From positions 124,001 through 188,000 of the forward strand of contig CBDDJT010000004.1 of NCBI GenBank assembly GCA_965229765.1: 64,000 nucleotides of DNA. The letters run 5' to 3'. Source of the stretch: ASV31 sp965229765. GTDB lineage: Bacteria > Pseudomonadota > Alphaproteobacteria > Rhodobacterales > Rhodobacteraceae. The notes beneath the pieces are model-generated. The model did no database searches, had not been told where the DNA came from, and was given only the letters and a program-made list of their open reading frames with translations. This document shows, piece by piece, positions 44,664 through 53,875 of this stretch. A program made the position numbers and the translations under genes. Each line of letters begins with the position of its first letter. Position 1 is the first letter of the stretch.

Positions 44664-45056
44664 ATGTCGGACATGTTCCTGACCATGCAGCAATCGGCAG
44701 CCGGGATGCGCGCGCAGGCGGATCGCCTGCGACTGGTGTCCGAGAACATCGCCAACGCCGATACCCCCGGATACCGCCGCAAGATCACCAGTTTCCAGGA
44801 GGCCCATCTGGCAGGATCGGGCACCGGCACCGTGCAAAGCGGGCCGGTGCACCTGGATCCCGCCACGCTGGAGCGGATCCACGAACCCGGCCACCCGCTG
44901 GCCGATGCCAGCGGCTACTACGACGGGTCCAACGTGACGCTGATGGTCGAGATGGCGGACGCCCGCGAGGCGCAGCGCAGCTATGAGGCCAACCTGCGCA
45001 TGTTCGACCAGGCGCGGAAGATGTCCGCGCGGCTTCTGGAACTCTTGCGCCGATAG
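44664..45056 (+). CDS. flgC: flagellar basal-body rod protein FlgC
   Basis: A 130-residue proximal rod subunit. SENIANADTPGYRRKITSF is the rod-family N-terminal motif, and the C-terminal MADAREAQRSYEANLRMFDQ is diagnostic of FlgC. It begins 11 nt after flgB, behind AGGAGG. Confidence 0.96.
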   Translation: MSDMFLTMQQSAAGMRAQADRLRLVSENIANADTPGYRRKITSFQEAHLAGSGTGTVQSGPVHLDPATLERIHEPGHPLADASGYYDGSNVTLMVEMADAREAQRSYEANLRMFDQARKMSARLLELLRR

Positions 45057-45068
45057 GAGGCCCCGACC

Positions 45069-45353
45069 ATGGACATCCGACCCGCACTTGCCAGCCAGGC
45101 CTACGGCGCGGCCGCCACCCCCGCCGCCACGCCCACCGGCCAGACCGGCGGCGCGCTGGCCCGCGCGACCGAGGATTTCGCTGCCACCCTTCAGGCCGGC
45201 GAGGACACCGCCCGCGCCGCGCTGCTTGGCGACGCCGACCCGCAGGCGCTGGTGCAGGCGCTGGCGCAGACGGAACTTGCCGTCGAGACGGCGGTAACGG
45301 TGCGCGACAAGGTGGTCGAGGCCTACCAGGAAATCCTGCGGATGCCGGTGTAG
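45069..45353 (+). CDS. fliE: flagellar hook-basal body complex protein FliE
   Basis: A 94-residue adaptor between the MS ring/export gate and the rod. The C-terminal half ALAQTELAVETAVTVRDKVV and AYQEILRMPV is the conserved FliE signature. Position between flgC and fliQ agrees. Confidence 0.95.
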   Translation: MDIRPALASQAYGAAATPAATPTGQTGGALARATEDFAATLQAGEDTARAALLGDADPQALVQALAQTELAVETAVTVRDKVVEAYQEILRMPV

Positions 45354-45356
45354 CCG

Positions 45357-45623
45357 ATGGACGAGATCGTCTTCTACGACACCCTGCGGGAGGGGCTGAC
45401 GGTGGCGGTGGTCATCTCTGCCCCGATCCTGGCCGTGGCCCTTGTCGCGGGCGTCGTCATCGGCCTGTTCCAGGCGTTGACCTCGGTTCAGGAAATGACG
45501 CTGACCTTCGTGCCCAAGCTGGTGGCGATGCTGGCCGTCTTCTGGGCGACCATGGGATTCATGACCGGGACGCTGACGGAATTCTTCACCCGGGCCGTCG
45601 TGCCGCTGATCGAGGGAATCTGA
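45357..45623 (+). CDS. fliQ: flagellar export gate protein FliQ
   Basis: An 88-residue membrane protein with two hydrophobic helices (about 15-40 and 55-80). APILAVALVAGVVIGLFQAL and TSVQEMTLTFVPKL are the conserved FliQ segments. It forms the export gate with FliP (61705) and FliR (50241). It starts 3 nt after fliE. Confidence 0.96.
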   Translation: MDEIVFYDTLREGLTVAVVISAPILAVALVAGVVIGLFQALTSVQEMTLTFVPKLVAMLAVFWATMGFMTGTLTEFFTRAVVPLIEGI

Positions 45624-45626
45624 GGC

Positions 45627-46343
45627 ATGGACAGCACCGCCTACATCGCAATCACCCGCCAGGACGGACTGATGCGGCAGATGACGGCCGTGGCCCAGAA
45701 CATCGCCAACGTCTCGACCAACGGCTACCGGCGCGAGGGCGTGACCTTTACCGAACACGTGGTCGCCATGGGTCAAGGCGTGCCGTCGGTGTCGATGGCG
45801 CACGCCCATGCCCGCCACATCGATACCGCGCAGGGGCCGTTGCGTGCCACGGGCGGAACGTTCGACTTCGCGATCGAGGGCCCCGGCTATTTTCAGGTTC
45901 AGGGCGTGGACGGCGTGGAACTGACCCGCGCCGGAAGCTTTGCGCCCAACGCCGAGGGGATCCTTGTGGCAGCCGATGGCGCGCCGCTTCTGGATGCGGG
46001 GGGTGCCCCCGTGCCGGTACCGGCAGGCGCAGGGGACATCAGCCTTGCCGCAGATGGCACGCTTTCCGCCGACGGCCGCCCGGTTGCTCAGATCACGCTG
46101 GTGCAACCCGCCGCGGCGGACACGCTGACCCGCCGCGCCGGGGCCCGCTTTTTCACGCAAGGAGAGCTGACCCCAGTGGTCGAAGCCAGCCTGAAGCAAG
46201 GGTTCCTTGAGGGGTCGAACGTGGATCCGGTGACCGAAATCGCCCGGATGATCGAGGTGCAGCACGCCTACGAGATCGGGCAGGGCTTTGCCGATAAGGA
46301 AGACGAGCGCATCCGCACCGTCGTCCAGACACTTGGCAGATAG
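45627..46343 (+). CDS. flgF: flagellar basal-body rod protein FlgF
   Basis: A 238-residue rod protein. The N-terminal AQNIANVSTNGYRREGVTF, the central FDFAIEGPGYFQVQ with LTRAGSF, and the C-terminal EGSNVDPVTEIARMIEVQHAYE match the FlgF/FlgG family. At 238 residues and preceding flgG it is FlgF. Confidence 0.94.
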   Translation: MDSTAYIAITRQDGLMRQMTAVAQNIANVSTNGYRREGVTFTEHVVAMGQGVPSVSMAHAHARHIDTAQGPLRATGGTFDFAIEGPGYFQVQGVDGVELTRAGSFAPNAEGILVAADGAPLLDAGGAPVPVPAGAGDISLAADGTLSADGRPVAQITLVQPAAADTLTRRAGARFFTQGELTPVVEASLKQGFLEGSNVDPVTEIARMIEVQHAYEIGQGFADKEDERIRTVVQTLGR

Positions 46344-46355
46344 GAGAGCGACACA

Positions 46356-47141
46356 ATGCGCGCACTGACCATCGCCGCCACCGGAATGGCCGCCCAGCAG
46401 ATGCGGGTCGAGGTGATTTCCAACAACCTGGCGAACATGAACACCACGGGATACGACGCCCGCCGGGCAGAGTTCGCCGACCTGCACTATCAGCAGGCCA
46501 GCCGCGCCGGCACGATCAGCGCCGCCGATGGAAGCACCCTGCCCACCGGCGTGCAGCTGGGCCTTGGCGTGCGCGCCGCGGCGGTAAGCGCACAGATCGC
46601 CCAGGGTCCGCTGACGGAAACAGGCGGCAACCTCGACCTCGCGATCGAGGGCGCCGGCTATATCGAGGTGGCGCTGCCGTCAGGGCTGTCAGGCTACACC
46701 CGCGACGGAGGCCTGAAGCTTTCGGCAGACGGGCTGGTGGTAACGTCCGAGGGCTTTGCCGTGGTGCCCGATGTCGTCATCCCGGCCGAGACCCAATCCA
46801 TCGCGATCAACGCCGAGGGCGAGGTCTATGCCTATTTCAGCGACCGCGTCGAACCCGAGCTTCTTGGACAGATCACGCTGGCCGGGTTCACCAACCCCAA
46901 GGGGCTGGAGGCGATCGGATCGAACCTGTTCCGCGAAACCGCCGCGTCCGGTCCTGCGCTGATCGGCGTGGCGGGGTCCGACGGGCTGGGCACGCTGCGG
47001 CAGGGGTACCTTGAAAACAGCTCTGTCGACGCCGTGAGAGAGGTGACCGAACTGATCGAGGCGCAGCGCGGCTACGAACTGAACTCCAAGGTGCTGTCGG
47101 CCGCCGATCAGATGATGGCCGCAACGACTCAGGTGCGCTGA
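46356..47141 (+). CDS. flgG: flagellar distal rod protein FlgG
   Basis: A 261-residue protein of exact family length. MRALTIAATGMAAQQMRVEV at the start, SNNLANMNTTGYDARRAEF, and the C-terminal ENSSVDAVREVTELIEAQRG identify FlgG. It forms the distal rod that crosses the P and L rings (flgI, flgH). Confidence 0.96.
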   Translation: MRALTIAATGMAAQQMRVEVISNNLANMNTTGYDARRAEFADLHYQQASRAGTISAADGSTLPTGVQLGLGVRAAAVSAQIAQGPLTETGGNLDLAIEGAGYIEVALPSGLSGYTRDGGLKLSADGLVVTSEGFAVVPDVVIPAETQSIAINAEGEVYAYFSDRVEPELLGQITLAGFTNPKGLEAIGSNLFRETAASGPALIGVAGSDGLGTLRQGYLENSSVDAVREVTELIEAQRGYELNSKVLSAADQMMAATTQVR

Positions 47142-47142
47142 G

Positions 47143-47580
47143 ATGCGGGTACTTTGCCTTCTTTGCCTAACAGCAGGCGCGCCCGCGGGCGCAGACACCG
47201 TCGTCGCGGCGCGGACGGTGCCGGCCATGGCGGTGCTGACCGCCGCCGACATCGCGGTGGAACCCGGCCCTGCGCGCGGCCCGTTCCGCGATCCTGCCGA
47301 GGTTCTGGGCATGGAGGCGCGCGTCGCGCTCTATCCCGGGCAGGCGATCGGCCCCGATCACCTTGGGCCCCCGGCGCTGATTCAGCGCAACGAGATCGTG
47401 GTGCTGCGGTTCCGCCGTGGCGGGCTTAGCATCGCGGCAGAGGGCCGGGCGCTGGGCCGGGCCGGTGCGGGCGAGCGCCTGCGGGTGATGAACCTGTCCT
47501 CGCGCAGCATCGTCAGCGGCACGGTCTACCCGGACGGAACGGTATCGGTCGGCGGCCCCGACCCGAACATCGGGGGCTGA
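47143..47580 (+). CDS. flgA: flagellar basal-body P-ring formation protein FlgA
   Basis: A 145-residue periplasmic chaperone for the P ring. A short signal peptide (MRVLCLLCLTAGAPAGA) is followed by a SAF-like domain with VLTAADIAVEP, VALYPGQAIGPDHLGPP and IVSGTVYPDGTVSV. This is shorter than E. coli FlgA (about 220), as is common in alphaproteobacteria. It starts 1 nt after flgG. Confidence 0.9.
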   Translation: MRVLCLLCLTAGAPAGADTVVAARTVPAMAVLTAADIAVEPGPARGPFRDPAEVLGMEARVALYPGQAIGPDHLGPPALIQRNEIVVLRFRRGGLSIAAEGRALGRAGAGERLRVMNLSSRSIVSGTVYPDGTVSVGGPDPNIGG

Positions 47581-47583
47581 GCG

Positions 47584-48309
47584 ATGCGATACACTGGTCT
47601 TTTGACGCTGGCGGCGATCCTGACCCTGGGCTGCACCAGGCTTGAAGAGGTCGGCCAGACCCCGGGTTTCAGCACACCGCACATGGGCGACGAGGTGCAC
47701 GCGATGATGTCGCCCTCGCTGCCCATTCAGCTCGACGACCACGGGCCAGCCACCGCGTCGCTCTGGAGCGGTGCGCCAAGCTCGCTTCTGGGTGACAGGC
47801 GCGCCAGCCGGCAGGGCGACATCATGACCGTGGTGATCGAAATCGACGAACGGGCGGAGATCTCGAACAGCAGCGCGCGCAGCCGCTCGGGCAGCGACCA
47901 GATGGGGATTTCTGCGCTGTTCGGCCTGCCACAGGCACTGGAAAGCAGCCTGCCCGAGGGGGCAAGCCTTGACCCTGCGGTCGGCACAAGCAGCAGTTCG
48001 TCCAGTTCCGGTGACGGGTCGGTAAGGCGCAACGAAAAGCTGGAACTGCGCGTGGCGGCCACGGTCGTGGGATCGTTGCCCAACGGCATACTTCAGATTT
48101 CCGGCCGGCAGGAGGTGCGCGTGAATTTCGAGATGCGCGAGCTTCTGGTCACGGGCTATGTCCGGCCAGAGGACATCAGCCGCCAGAACGAGATCACCTA
48201 TGACAAGATCGCGTCTGCCCGGATTTCATATGGCGGACGGGGTCAGATCAGCGACATGCAGCAACCGCGCTGGGGCCAGCAGATCGCAGACATCCTGTTG
48301 CCGTTCTAG
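47584..48309 (+). CDS. flgH: flagellar L-ring lipoprotein FlgH
   Basis: A 241-residue outer-membrane ring protein. The lipobox LTLGC places the lipidated cysteine near residue 17. SLWSGAPSSLLGDRRASRQGDIMTV (residues about 58-84) and ISGRQEVRVNFE with the C-terminal GGRGQISDMQQPRWGQQ are diagnostic. It starts 3 nt after flgA. Confidence 0.96.
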   Translation: MRYTGLLTLAAILTLGCTRLEEVGQTPGFSTPHMGDEVHAMMSPSLPIQLDDHGPATASLWSGAPSSLLGDRRASRQGDIMTVVIEIDERAEISNSSARSRSGSDQMGISALFGLPQALESSLPEGASLDPAVGTSSSSSSSGDGSVRRNEKLELRVAATVVGSLPNGILQISGRQEVRVNFEMRELLVTGYVRPEDISRQNEITYDKIASARISYGGRGQISDMQQPRWGQQIADILLPF

Positions 48310-48321
48310 GGGGGCCGGGCG

Positions 48322-48819
48322 ATGAAGCGGCTGATCCTTCCCGTTCTTCTGGCGGCGCTGGGGCTTGGCGCGGGCGTTGGCGCCGGTCTGGTGCTTCGTC
48401 CGCCACCACAAGATCCGCACGAAGAGGCCGGGATCGACTGTCTGGTTCCGGGTGAGGCGACGGTGCTGGCGGCAGCCCCCGCGGATGACGGTGAACAGCA
48501 TGATTTCGTCAAGCTCAACAACCAGTTCGTGGTGCCCATCGTCGCCGATGGGCGGGTCGGATCGCTGGTGGTGCTGTCGATCACGCTGGAAGTCACGGCA
48601 GGGCAATCCGAGGCGATCTATGAACGCGAGCCCAAGCTGCGGGACCAGTTCCTTCAGGTGCTGTTCGACCATGCGAACGCCGGAGGATTCACCGGGACGT
48701 TTACCGCGACGTCCCGGATGACATCGCTTCGCACGGCGCTGCGGGAAGTGGCGCGGCAGGAACTGGGCAACAGCCTGATCGACGTTCTGATCCTCGACCT
48801 GGTGCGGCAGGACAGCTGA
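48322..48819 (+). CDS. FliL-like protein (second FliL paralogue)
   Basis: A 165-residue protein with an N-terminal membrane anchor (LILPVLLAALGLGAGVGAGL) and a periplasmic domain. FVKLNNQFVVPIV, RVGSLVVLSITLEVT, EPKLRDQFLQVLFDHAN and a C-terminal LGNSLIDVLILDLVRQ follow the FliL pattern. The classical fliL is at 58597-59094, so the cell has two. It is the last gene of the flgB operon and converges with the small gene at 48833. Confidence 0.78.
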   Translation: MKRLILPVLLAALGLGAGVGAGLVLRPPPQDPHEEAGIDCLVPGEATVLAAAPADDGEQHDFVKLNNQFVVPIVADGRVGSLVVLSITLEVTAGQSEAIYEREPKLRDQFLQVLFDHANAGGFTGTFTATSRMTSLRTALREVARQELGNSLIDVLILDLVRQDS

Positions 48820-48832
48820 CCGCAAATCGCCG

Positions 48833-49153
48833 TCAGCGCGACACCTTTCCATGCAGGATTTCGAGCGCGCGGGCCCGCCCGAAGGCACGGCGCGCGGCGG
48901 TGCGTGCCGCCTCGCGTTCGGCGGCGGCACGCGCCATCTGCGGGAGGAGTTCCGCCCGGCGGGCCCGGCACCATGCATCGTGGCGCTCTGCCGCCCCCGC
49001 CAATAGCGCCGTGCCCTCGGCCGGGGCCGACACGGGATCGGGCAGGTGTGCCGCCAGCGCGCGGAAACCGGCCTCGGCCCGGGCAAGACGGGCCAGCGCA
49101 CGCTCTTCGGCAAGCGCGGCGATATGGGCAAGGGCATGCAGGTCCCCGCTCAT
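48833..49153 (-). CDS. small coiled-coil flagellar protein (possibly FliJ-like)
   Basis: A 106-residue, almost wholly helical protein rich in Ala, Arg and Glu (LAEERALARLARAEAGFRAL, ARAAAEREAARTAARRAFGR). I recognise no family with certainty. Size, coiled-coil character and position at the end of the export-apparatus operon resemble FliJ, the export ATPase stalk, which is otherwise missing here. It is coupled to flhB by an ATGA overlap. Confidence 0.6.
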   Translation of the reverse strand: MSGDLHALAHIAALAEERALARLARAEAGFRALAAHLPDPVSAPAEGTALLAGAAERHDAWCRARRAELLPQMARAAAEREAARTAARRAFGRARALEILHGKVSR

Positions 49154-50244
49154 GGCCGTACCCCCTGCGCGGCCCGCCGCATCCGTTCGGCGAACCGGAT
49201 GGCCGCGGCCACGGCGCGGTAGTGCTCTGGTTGCACCTCTCTTCCGATCTCGACGGTGGCATAGAGCGCCCGCGCGGTCGGCGGATCGCGGTGGATCGGC
49301 ACCCCGGCCCCGGCCGCGCGTTCGCGGATGCGCGCGGCGATCTCGTCTACACCCTTGGCGACGCAGACCGGGGCGCTTCCGGGCAGGCGGCTCCACTTCA
49401 GGGCGACGGCGAAATGGCTGGGGTTGACGACGACCACATCGGCATCCGGTACGTCATCGAGCATCCGGTTCATCGCCAGTTCCTGCGCCCGCTGACGGCG
49501 CGTTTGCCGGAAAGTCGGATCACCCTCGGACTCGCGCTGTTCATCCGCCATTTCCTTGCGCGTCATGCGGTTCTGCCGCAGGTGGGACGCGTGCTGCCAC
49601 AGCGCATCGGCCACGCCGATGATCGCCGTGGCGACCACAGTCAGCGCCATGAACTTCACCAGAAGCACCGCGAGCGCCGCGACGGCCTGCGCGGGCGGCA
49701 ACCGCACGGTAAGGAGGATCCGCTCCATCTCGGCGCTCAGCAGGACCAGAAGCAACACCGCGAAAACGGTCAGCTTTGCCGCACTCTTGGCGAACTCGAA
49801 CAGGCCGTCAGCGCCAAACTTCTGTTGCGCCGTGGCAAGCGGAGAGATGCGCGACAGCTTGGGTTCCAGCCGGTCGGGTGCGAATGCCAGCCCCCGTTGC
49901 GCCGCAAGCGCCAGCAGCGCGGCCAGCGCCGGCAGGCCGAACCAGATCCCCAGCGGCGCCGCCAGGGCCGACCAGAGCGGCCAGAGAAGCGCATCACCCC
50001 GTCCATCAGGCGCAGCAGCGGCAAGCCGGTCGGCCGCGGCCATCAGGCCGGCCATGGCCCCGGTGGCGGAACCGATGCTGTCTGCACCAAGTGCCACGCC
50101 CGCCAGCAAGAGGCCCGCATAGCTGGCCGCCGTCGTCAAATCGGTAAAGCGCGGTCGTTCACCCTTGCGCCGCGCCTCTTCCAGTTTCTTTTGCGTCGGC
50201 TCATAGGGTTTGTCGCCCGGGGACTGTTGGTCTTCCTCACTCAT
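49150..50244 (-). CDS. flhB: flagellar export switch protein FlhB
   Basis: A 364-residue protein with four membrane helices followed by a cytoplasmic switch domain. KPYEPTQKKLEEARRKGERPRFTDL is the usual start (residues 12-36). The autocleavage site reads NPSHFAVAL (N274) where most homologues have NPTH; cleavage between Asn and Pro should still be possible. FliK triggers its switch in export specificity. It overlaps fliR upstream by ATGA. Confidence 0.96.
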   Translation of the reverse strand: MSEEDQQSPGDKPYEPTQKKLEEARRKGERPRFTDLTTAASYAGLLLAGVALGADSIGSATGAMAGLMAAADRLAAAAPDGRGDALLWPLWSALAAPLGIWFGLPALAALLALAAQRGLAFAPDRLEPKLSRISPLATAQQKFGADGLFEFAKSAAKLTVFAVLLLVLLSAEMERILLTVRLPPAQAVAALAVLLVKFMALTVVATAIIGVADALWQHASHLRQNRMTRKEMADEQRESEGDPTFRQTRRQRAQELAMNRMLDDVPDADVVVVNPSHFAVALKWSRLPGSAPVCVAKGVDEIAARIRERAAGAGVPIHRDPPTARALYATVEIGREVQPEHYRAVAAAIRFAERMRRAAQGVRP

Positions 50245-51017
50245 CTCGGCGGCCCGAAAGGATCGGCGATCACGGCGAACAGCGTCTCTGCCCAGACTGC
50301 CAAGAGCATCGGCATGGCAAGCAGCATCAGGACCAATCCGCCGGCTGTGATCGCCGGGGCGCCGACAAAGGCCACCATCAGCTGCGGCATGGCCCGGTTG
50401 ATGACCCCCAGGGCAAGGTTGTACAGCGTCGCGGCGATGACGAAGGGCGCGGCAAGGCTGAAAGCCAGGGCAAAGGCCCGCGCCACCCCCGCGATACCCC
50501 AGCTCGCCATCAGTCCGGCGCCCGGAAGGCGCCCGGGCGGAAACGCATCGTACGAAAGGATCAGCGCCTCGGCGAGTCGCAGGTGAAGACCCAGCATCGC
50601 CGCCAGCGCGAGCCCTGCCACCAACATGAGGTGACCGATGGCTGGCATCGGTTCCACCGCGGCGGTGCCAAAGATCTGGGACAGCGACGTGGCCTGTGCA
50701 GCGATCGCGCCAGCCACCTGCAAAGCCAGAACAACGAGCCGCAGGATCATGCCAAGCGCCAGCCCCGCCAGCGGCTCGCTGTAGAACAGGCGTGCTGCGC
50801 CCGCGCCTTCAACGACCGGGGTCAGCGGAAGGGCAACGGCCGGGGCGACGATGGCGGTGAACGCCAGCGCCAGCACCAGCCGCACACGCAACGGCACCGC
50901 CTGTTCCCCAAAGGCGGGCAGGACGGACATCGCCGCCCCCACCCGCAGGAAGACAGCAAAGCCAATCGCCCAGGCGGACTGGGTCACCCCCAGCAGGTCT
51001 GCCAGTGCCGCGGTCAT
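50241..51017 (-). CDS. fliR: flagellar export gate protein FliR
   Basis: A 258-residue protein with six hydrophobic segments. FLRVGAAMSVLPAFGEQAVP, GAIAAQATSLSQIF and NLALGVINRAMPQLMVAFVG-APA are the conserved FliR regions. ATG 51017 overlaps the flhA stop (ATGA); the frame is open upstream but only this start fits the family. It assembles with FliP and FliQ. Confidence 0.95.
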   Translation of the reverse strand: MTAALADLLGVTQSAWAIGFAVFLRVGAAMSVLPAFGEQAVPLRVRLVLALAFTAIVAPAVALPLTPVVEGAGAARLFYSEPLAGLALGMILRLVVLALQVAGAIAAQATSLSQIFGTAAVEPMPAIGHLMLVAGLALAAMLGLHLRLAEALILSYDAFPPGRLPGAGLMASWGIAGVARAFALAFSLAAPFVIAATLYNLALGVINRAMPQLMVAFVGAPAITAGGLVLMLLAMPMLLAVWAETLFAVIADPFGPPR

Positions 51018-53092
51018 GCGGGCACCGTCCCGACCAGCGACGGGCGCGCGTCCACGCCGATCTCGTCGAAGGAAAGCACGGGGTTCTGCACACCCTTGGC
51101 ATTCAGGACCGTGCGCAGGAACCGCCGCCGCCGGGTCGAGGTGACAAGGCCGGCATAGGTACCCGCCTCGCCGGCACGGGCAAGGCGTTCGGCGACCGCC
51201 CGCGCAAGGCGGTTGAAGTCCTCGGGCGGCAGGGCGACATCGTCCCGCCCGCCCGCACCCGCGATCTCGTGCTTGGCAAAGCGGGCCTCCCATTCCGGGG
51301 CAAGCTGCACCAGCGGCAAGGTGCCATCGGGGCGGCGCAGTTCTGCCACCAGCTGAAAGCCCAGCCTCTGTCTGACGTGTTCACAGATCGTCTCGGGTGA
51401 GGCGGACGCCCCCCGCATCGCCGCCACGGATTCCAGGATCAGCGGCAGGTTGCGGATCGACACGCGTTCTTCCAGCAAGAGCCGCAGCACCGACAGAAGC
51501 AGGTCCACCGGCACCTTGTCGGGAACCAGTTCATCGATCATCCGGCGGTTGGCCTCGGCCCTTGCGGGGTCGCTGACCGAGGTGAAGGCGTCAAGCAGCC
51601 GGCGCAGCGCCCGGAGCGACATAAGCCGCGGAAAGTTGCGCTTTATGACCTCCAGAAGGTGAGTGGCCAGCACATCCGTGGGACCGACCACCGTCACGCC
51701 CGCCAGCGCAGCCTGCTCTTGCGTCGTCCGGTCGATCCAACGCGCGGGCGCGCCGTAGACCGGCTCGCTTACATCTTCTCCCCCCGGCAGGGGGGGCGGG
51801 TCGGCAGGCAGGATCGCCAGGACTCGGTCCGGGCGCAGGCTGTCGCGGGCCTGTTCCACCCCCTGGATGCGGACAACATAGGAGCCCGCCGGCAGTGACG
51901 GATCGTCGGTCAGCCGGATCTCGGGAAGGATGAGGCCAAAGGCGCTGGCAACGTGCTGCCGCATGCTGGCGATCCGGGCATCCAGCCCCGTCGCCGTGTC
52001 CAGCACCATGGCGACAAGATCGGGGGCGAATTCAAGGTGGATGTCGTCAAGATCGAGCGTATCGCCAATCGGCGGGGGGGCTGGAGGAGGCAGATCGGGC
52101 TGCTCTGCCGCCGGATTGCTGCCAGCTGCGCGCTGGCGCACAGCCCAGCCCGCCACGCCCAGCGCGCAGGCCGATGCCAGGAAGGGCAGGAACGGCAGTC
52201 CCGGCACCAGCGCAAAAAGCGCCAGCAGCACGCCGACGGTGAACAGCGCCGGGGGGAAGCGGCCAAGCTGCGTGAAGATCGCGGTATCGGTGGCACCGCT
52301 GGTCCCGCCCCGCGCCAGCAAGAGCGCCGAGGCGATCGAGATGATGACAGCGGGTATCTGGCTGACCAGCCCGTCGCCCACGGTCAGGATCGCGTAGGTC
52401 TCGAACGCGCGCGACAGCGGCATGCCATGCACAATCGTACCGATGATCAGACCCATCACCAGATTCAGAAGCGTGATGAGCAGCCCCGCCACCGCATCGC
52501 CCTTGACGAATTTTGACGCCCCGTCGAGCGAGCCGAAGAAGGTCGTTTCCTGTTGCTCCCTCTCTCGCCGGGCCTTCGCCTCTTCATGGCCGATCGCACC
52601 GGCGGCCATGTCGGCATCGATGGCAAGCTGTTTGCCCGGCATCGCGTCCAGCGCGAAGCGCGCGCCCACCTCGGCCATGCGTGCCGCGCCCTTGGTGATG
52701 ACGACGAAATTGACGATCAGAAGCACACAGAAGACCACGAGGCCCAGAAACAGGCTGCCACCCATCACGAACATTGCGAAGCCCTCGATCACGTCACCCG
52801 CCGCGCGCGTACCGGTGTGGCCCTGCCCGATAATCAGCTTGGTTGACGAGACGTTGAGCGACAGCCGCAACATCAGGGACGCCAGAAGAACCGTCGGAAA
52901 GGCCGAGAAATCCAGCGGCCGCTCGATGAAAAGCGTCACCGTGAACATCAGGATCGCAAGCGCGAAAGACGCGGCAAGACCGACGTCCAGCACCCATGCG
53001 GGCATCGGCAGGATCATCATCACGATCACCGCCATCAGCGCCAGCGCCAGCAGAATGGTAGGCTGAAAGATGGCCGACAGTCGGGGGGTCAT
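51014..53092 (-). CDS. flhA: flagellar export gate protein FlhA
   Basis: A 692-residue export-gate component with about eight N-terminal membrane helices and a large cytoplasmic domain. The FHIPEP-type segment LRLSLNVSSTKLIIGQGHTG with AGDVIEGF, KGAARMAEVGARFALDAMPG, the loop KFVKGDAVAGLLI and, in the C-domain, VVGPTDVLATHLLEVIKRN are intact. It follows the lytic transglycosylase gene after 6 nt and leads fliR-flhB. Confidence 0.97.
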   Translation of the reverse strand: MTPRLSAIFQPTILLALALMAVIVMMILPMPAWVLDVGLAASFALAILMFTVTLFIERPLDFSAFPTVLLASLMLRLSLNVSSTKLIIGQGHTGTRAAGDVIEGFAMFVMGGSLFLGLVVFCVLLIVNFVVITKGAARMAEVGARFALDAMPGKQLAIDADMAAGAIGHEEAKARREREQQETTFFGSLDGASKFVKGDAVAGLLITLLNLVMGLIIGTIVHGMPLSRAFETYAILTVGDGLVSQIPAVIISIASALLLARGGTSGATDTAIFTQLGRFPPALFTVGVLLALFALVPGLPFLPFLASACALGVAGWAVRQRAAGSNPAAEQPDLPPPAPPPIGDTLDLDDIHLEFAPDLVAMVLDTATGLDARIASMRQHVASAFGLILPEIRLTDDPSLPAGSYVVRIQGVEQARDSLRPDRVLAILPADPPPLPGGEDVSEPVYGAPARWIDRTTQEQAALAGVTVVGPTDVLATHLLEVIKRNFPRLMSLRALRRLLDAFTSVSDPARAEANRRMIDELVPDKVPVDLLLSVLRLLLEERVSIRNLPLILESVAAMRGASASPETICEHVRQRLGFQLVAELRRPDGTLPLVQLAPEWEARFAKHEIAGAGGRDDVALPPEDFNRLARAVAERLARAGEAGTYAGLVTSTRRRRFLRTVLNAKGVQNPVLSFDEIGVDARPSLVGTVPA

Positions 53093-53098
53093 CGCCCG

Positions 53099-53875
53099 CT
53101 ACTCCAGCGTCAGGAAAGGCGTGGGGCCGCCATCGTCCCGCGGCACCAGAGACCCCATCGCCCCCGGTGCGCCCGCCGCGACAAGCAGTCGGTATCCATT
53201 GCCGCGTTCCGGCGGTGCAGCGACGGGCGGGACCGCCGGCGATGCCGGCGGCGGTGCGTCTTCCAGCCGTGCGCGCAGGGTGTCGAAACGGGCGCGATAT
53301 CGCTTTGCCAGGTCTGGCGTGCGCGAATGGTAGGCGCCTGCGGCAGCCGACCAGTTGCCCATTTCGGCATGCAGCCGTGACAGGAATCCCGCCGCATATC
53401 GTGCCCCCGTCAAAGGGTCGAACATCGCCTCGACTGAATCGAAGGCCTGTCCATGCCAGCGATGGTTGATCTGGAAACATCCAATGTCAAAGCTGACGGC
53501 GCCACCCTCCCGGGCCCTGGCGACGTAGTCGAGCGCGGCGCCCGGTGCGTCGAACCAGTGCCCGGCGCCTTCCATGTTCACCGTCCAGGGCCAGGGCCGA
53601 AGCCGGCCGTCCCTGCGACGGCCGCTTTCAGCAAGCGCGATGGCCAGCAGGACCGTTTCGGGAATCCCCGCCGCGCGCGCGGCAGAGACGGCCGCAGCCT
53701 CGCAAAGCGACGCCGCGTCGGCCGCGTCGGTCCCGGCGTGCGTCGACGCATTGGTCGGCCGCGCGGTGGCCAGCATTGCAAGCCAGGCGGCAAGAACCAG
53801 AATGGCGCGCGTTCTGCGCGAGGCCGTGGGGCTGCAGATCATCCGTTTGGGGCCTTGTTCACCATGCCTTCGCAA
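53099..53875 (-). CDS. lytic transglycosylase (SLT domain), flagellar cluster
   Basis: A protein of up to 258 residues with an N-terminal signal/anchor (AILVLAAWLAMLATARPTNA), then a soluble lytic transglycosylase fold: LLAIALAESGRR with the catalytic Glu, FDIGCFQINHRWHGQ, and AARYAAGFLSRLHAE-like repeats leading to SAAAGAYHSRTPD. It probably clears peptidoglycan for the rod, standing in for the missing FlgJ muramidase domain. The start is uncertain between ATG 53875 and ATG 53842. It is the first gene of the flhA operon. Confidence 0.85.
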   Translation of the reverse strand: MRRHGEQGPKRMICSPTASRRTRAILVLAAWLAMLATARPTNASTHAGTDAADAASLCEAAAVSAARAAGIPETVLLAIALAESGRRRDGRLRPWPWTVNMEGAGHWFDAPGAALDYVARAREGGAVSFDIGCFQINHRWHGQAFDSVEAMFDPLTGARYAAGFLSRLHAEMGNWSAAAGAYHSRTPDLAKRYRARFDTLRARLEDAPPPASPAVPPVAAPPERGNGYRLLVAAGAPGAMGSLVPRDDGGPTPFLTLE

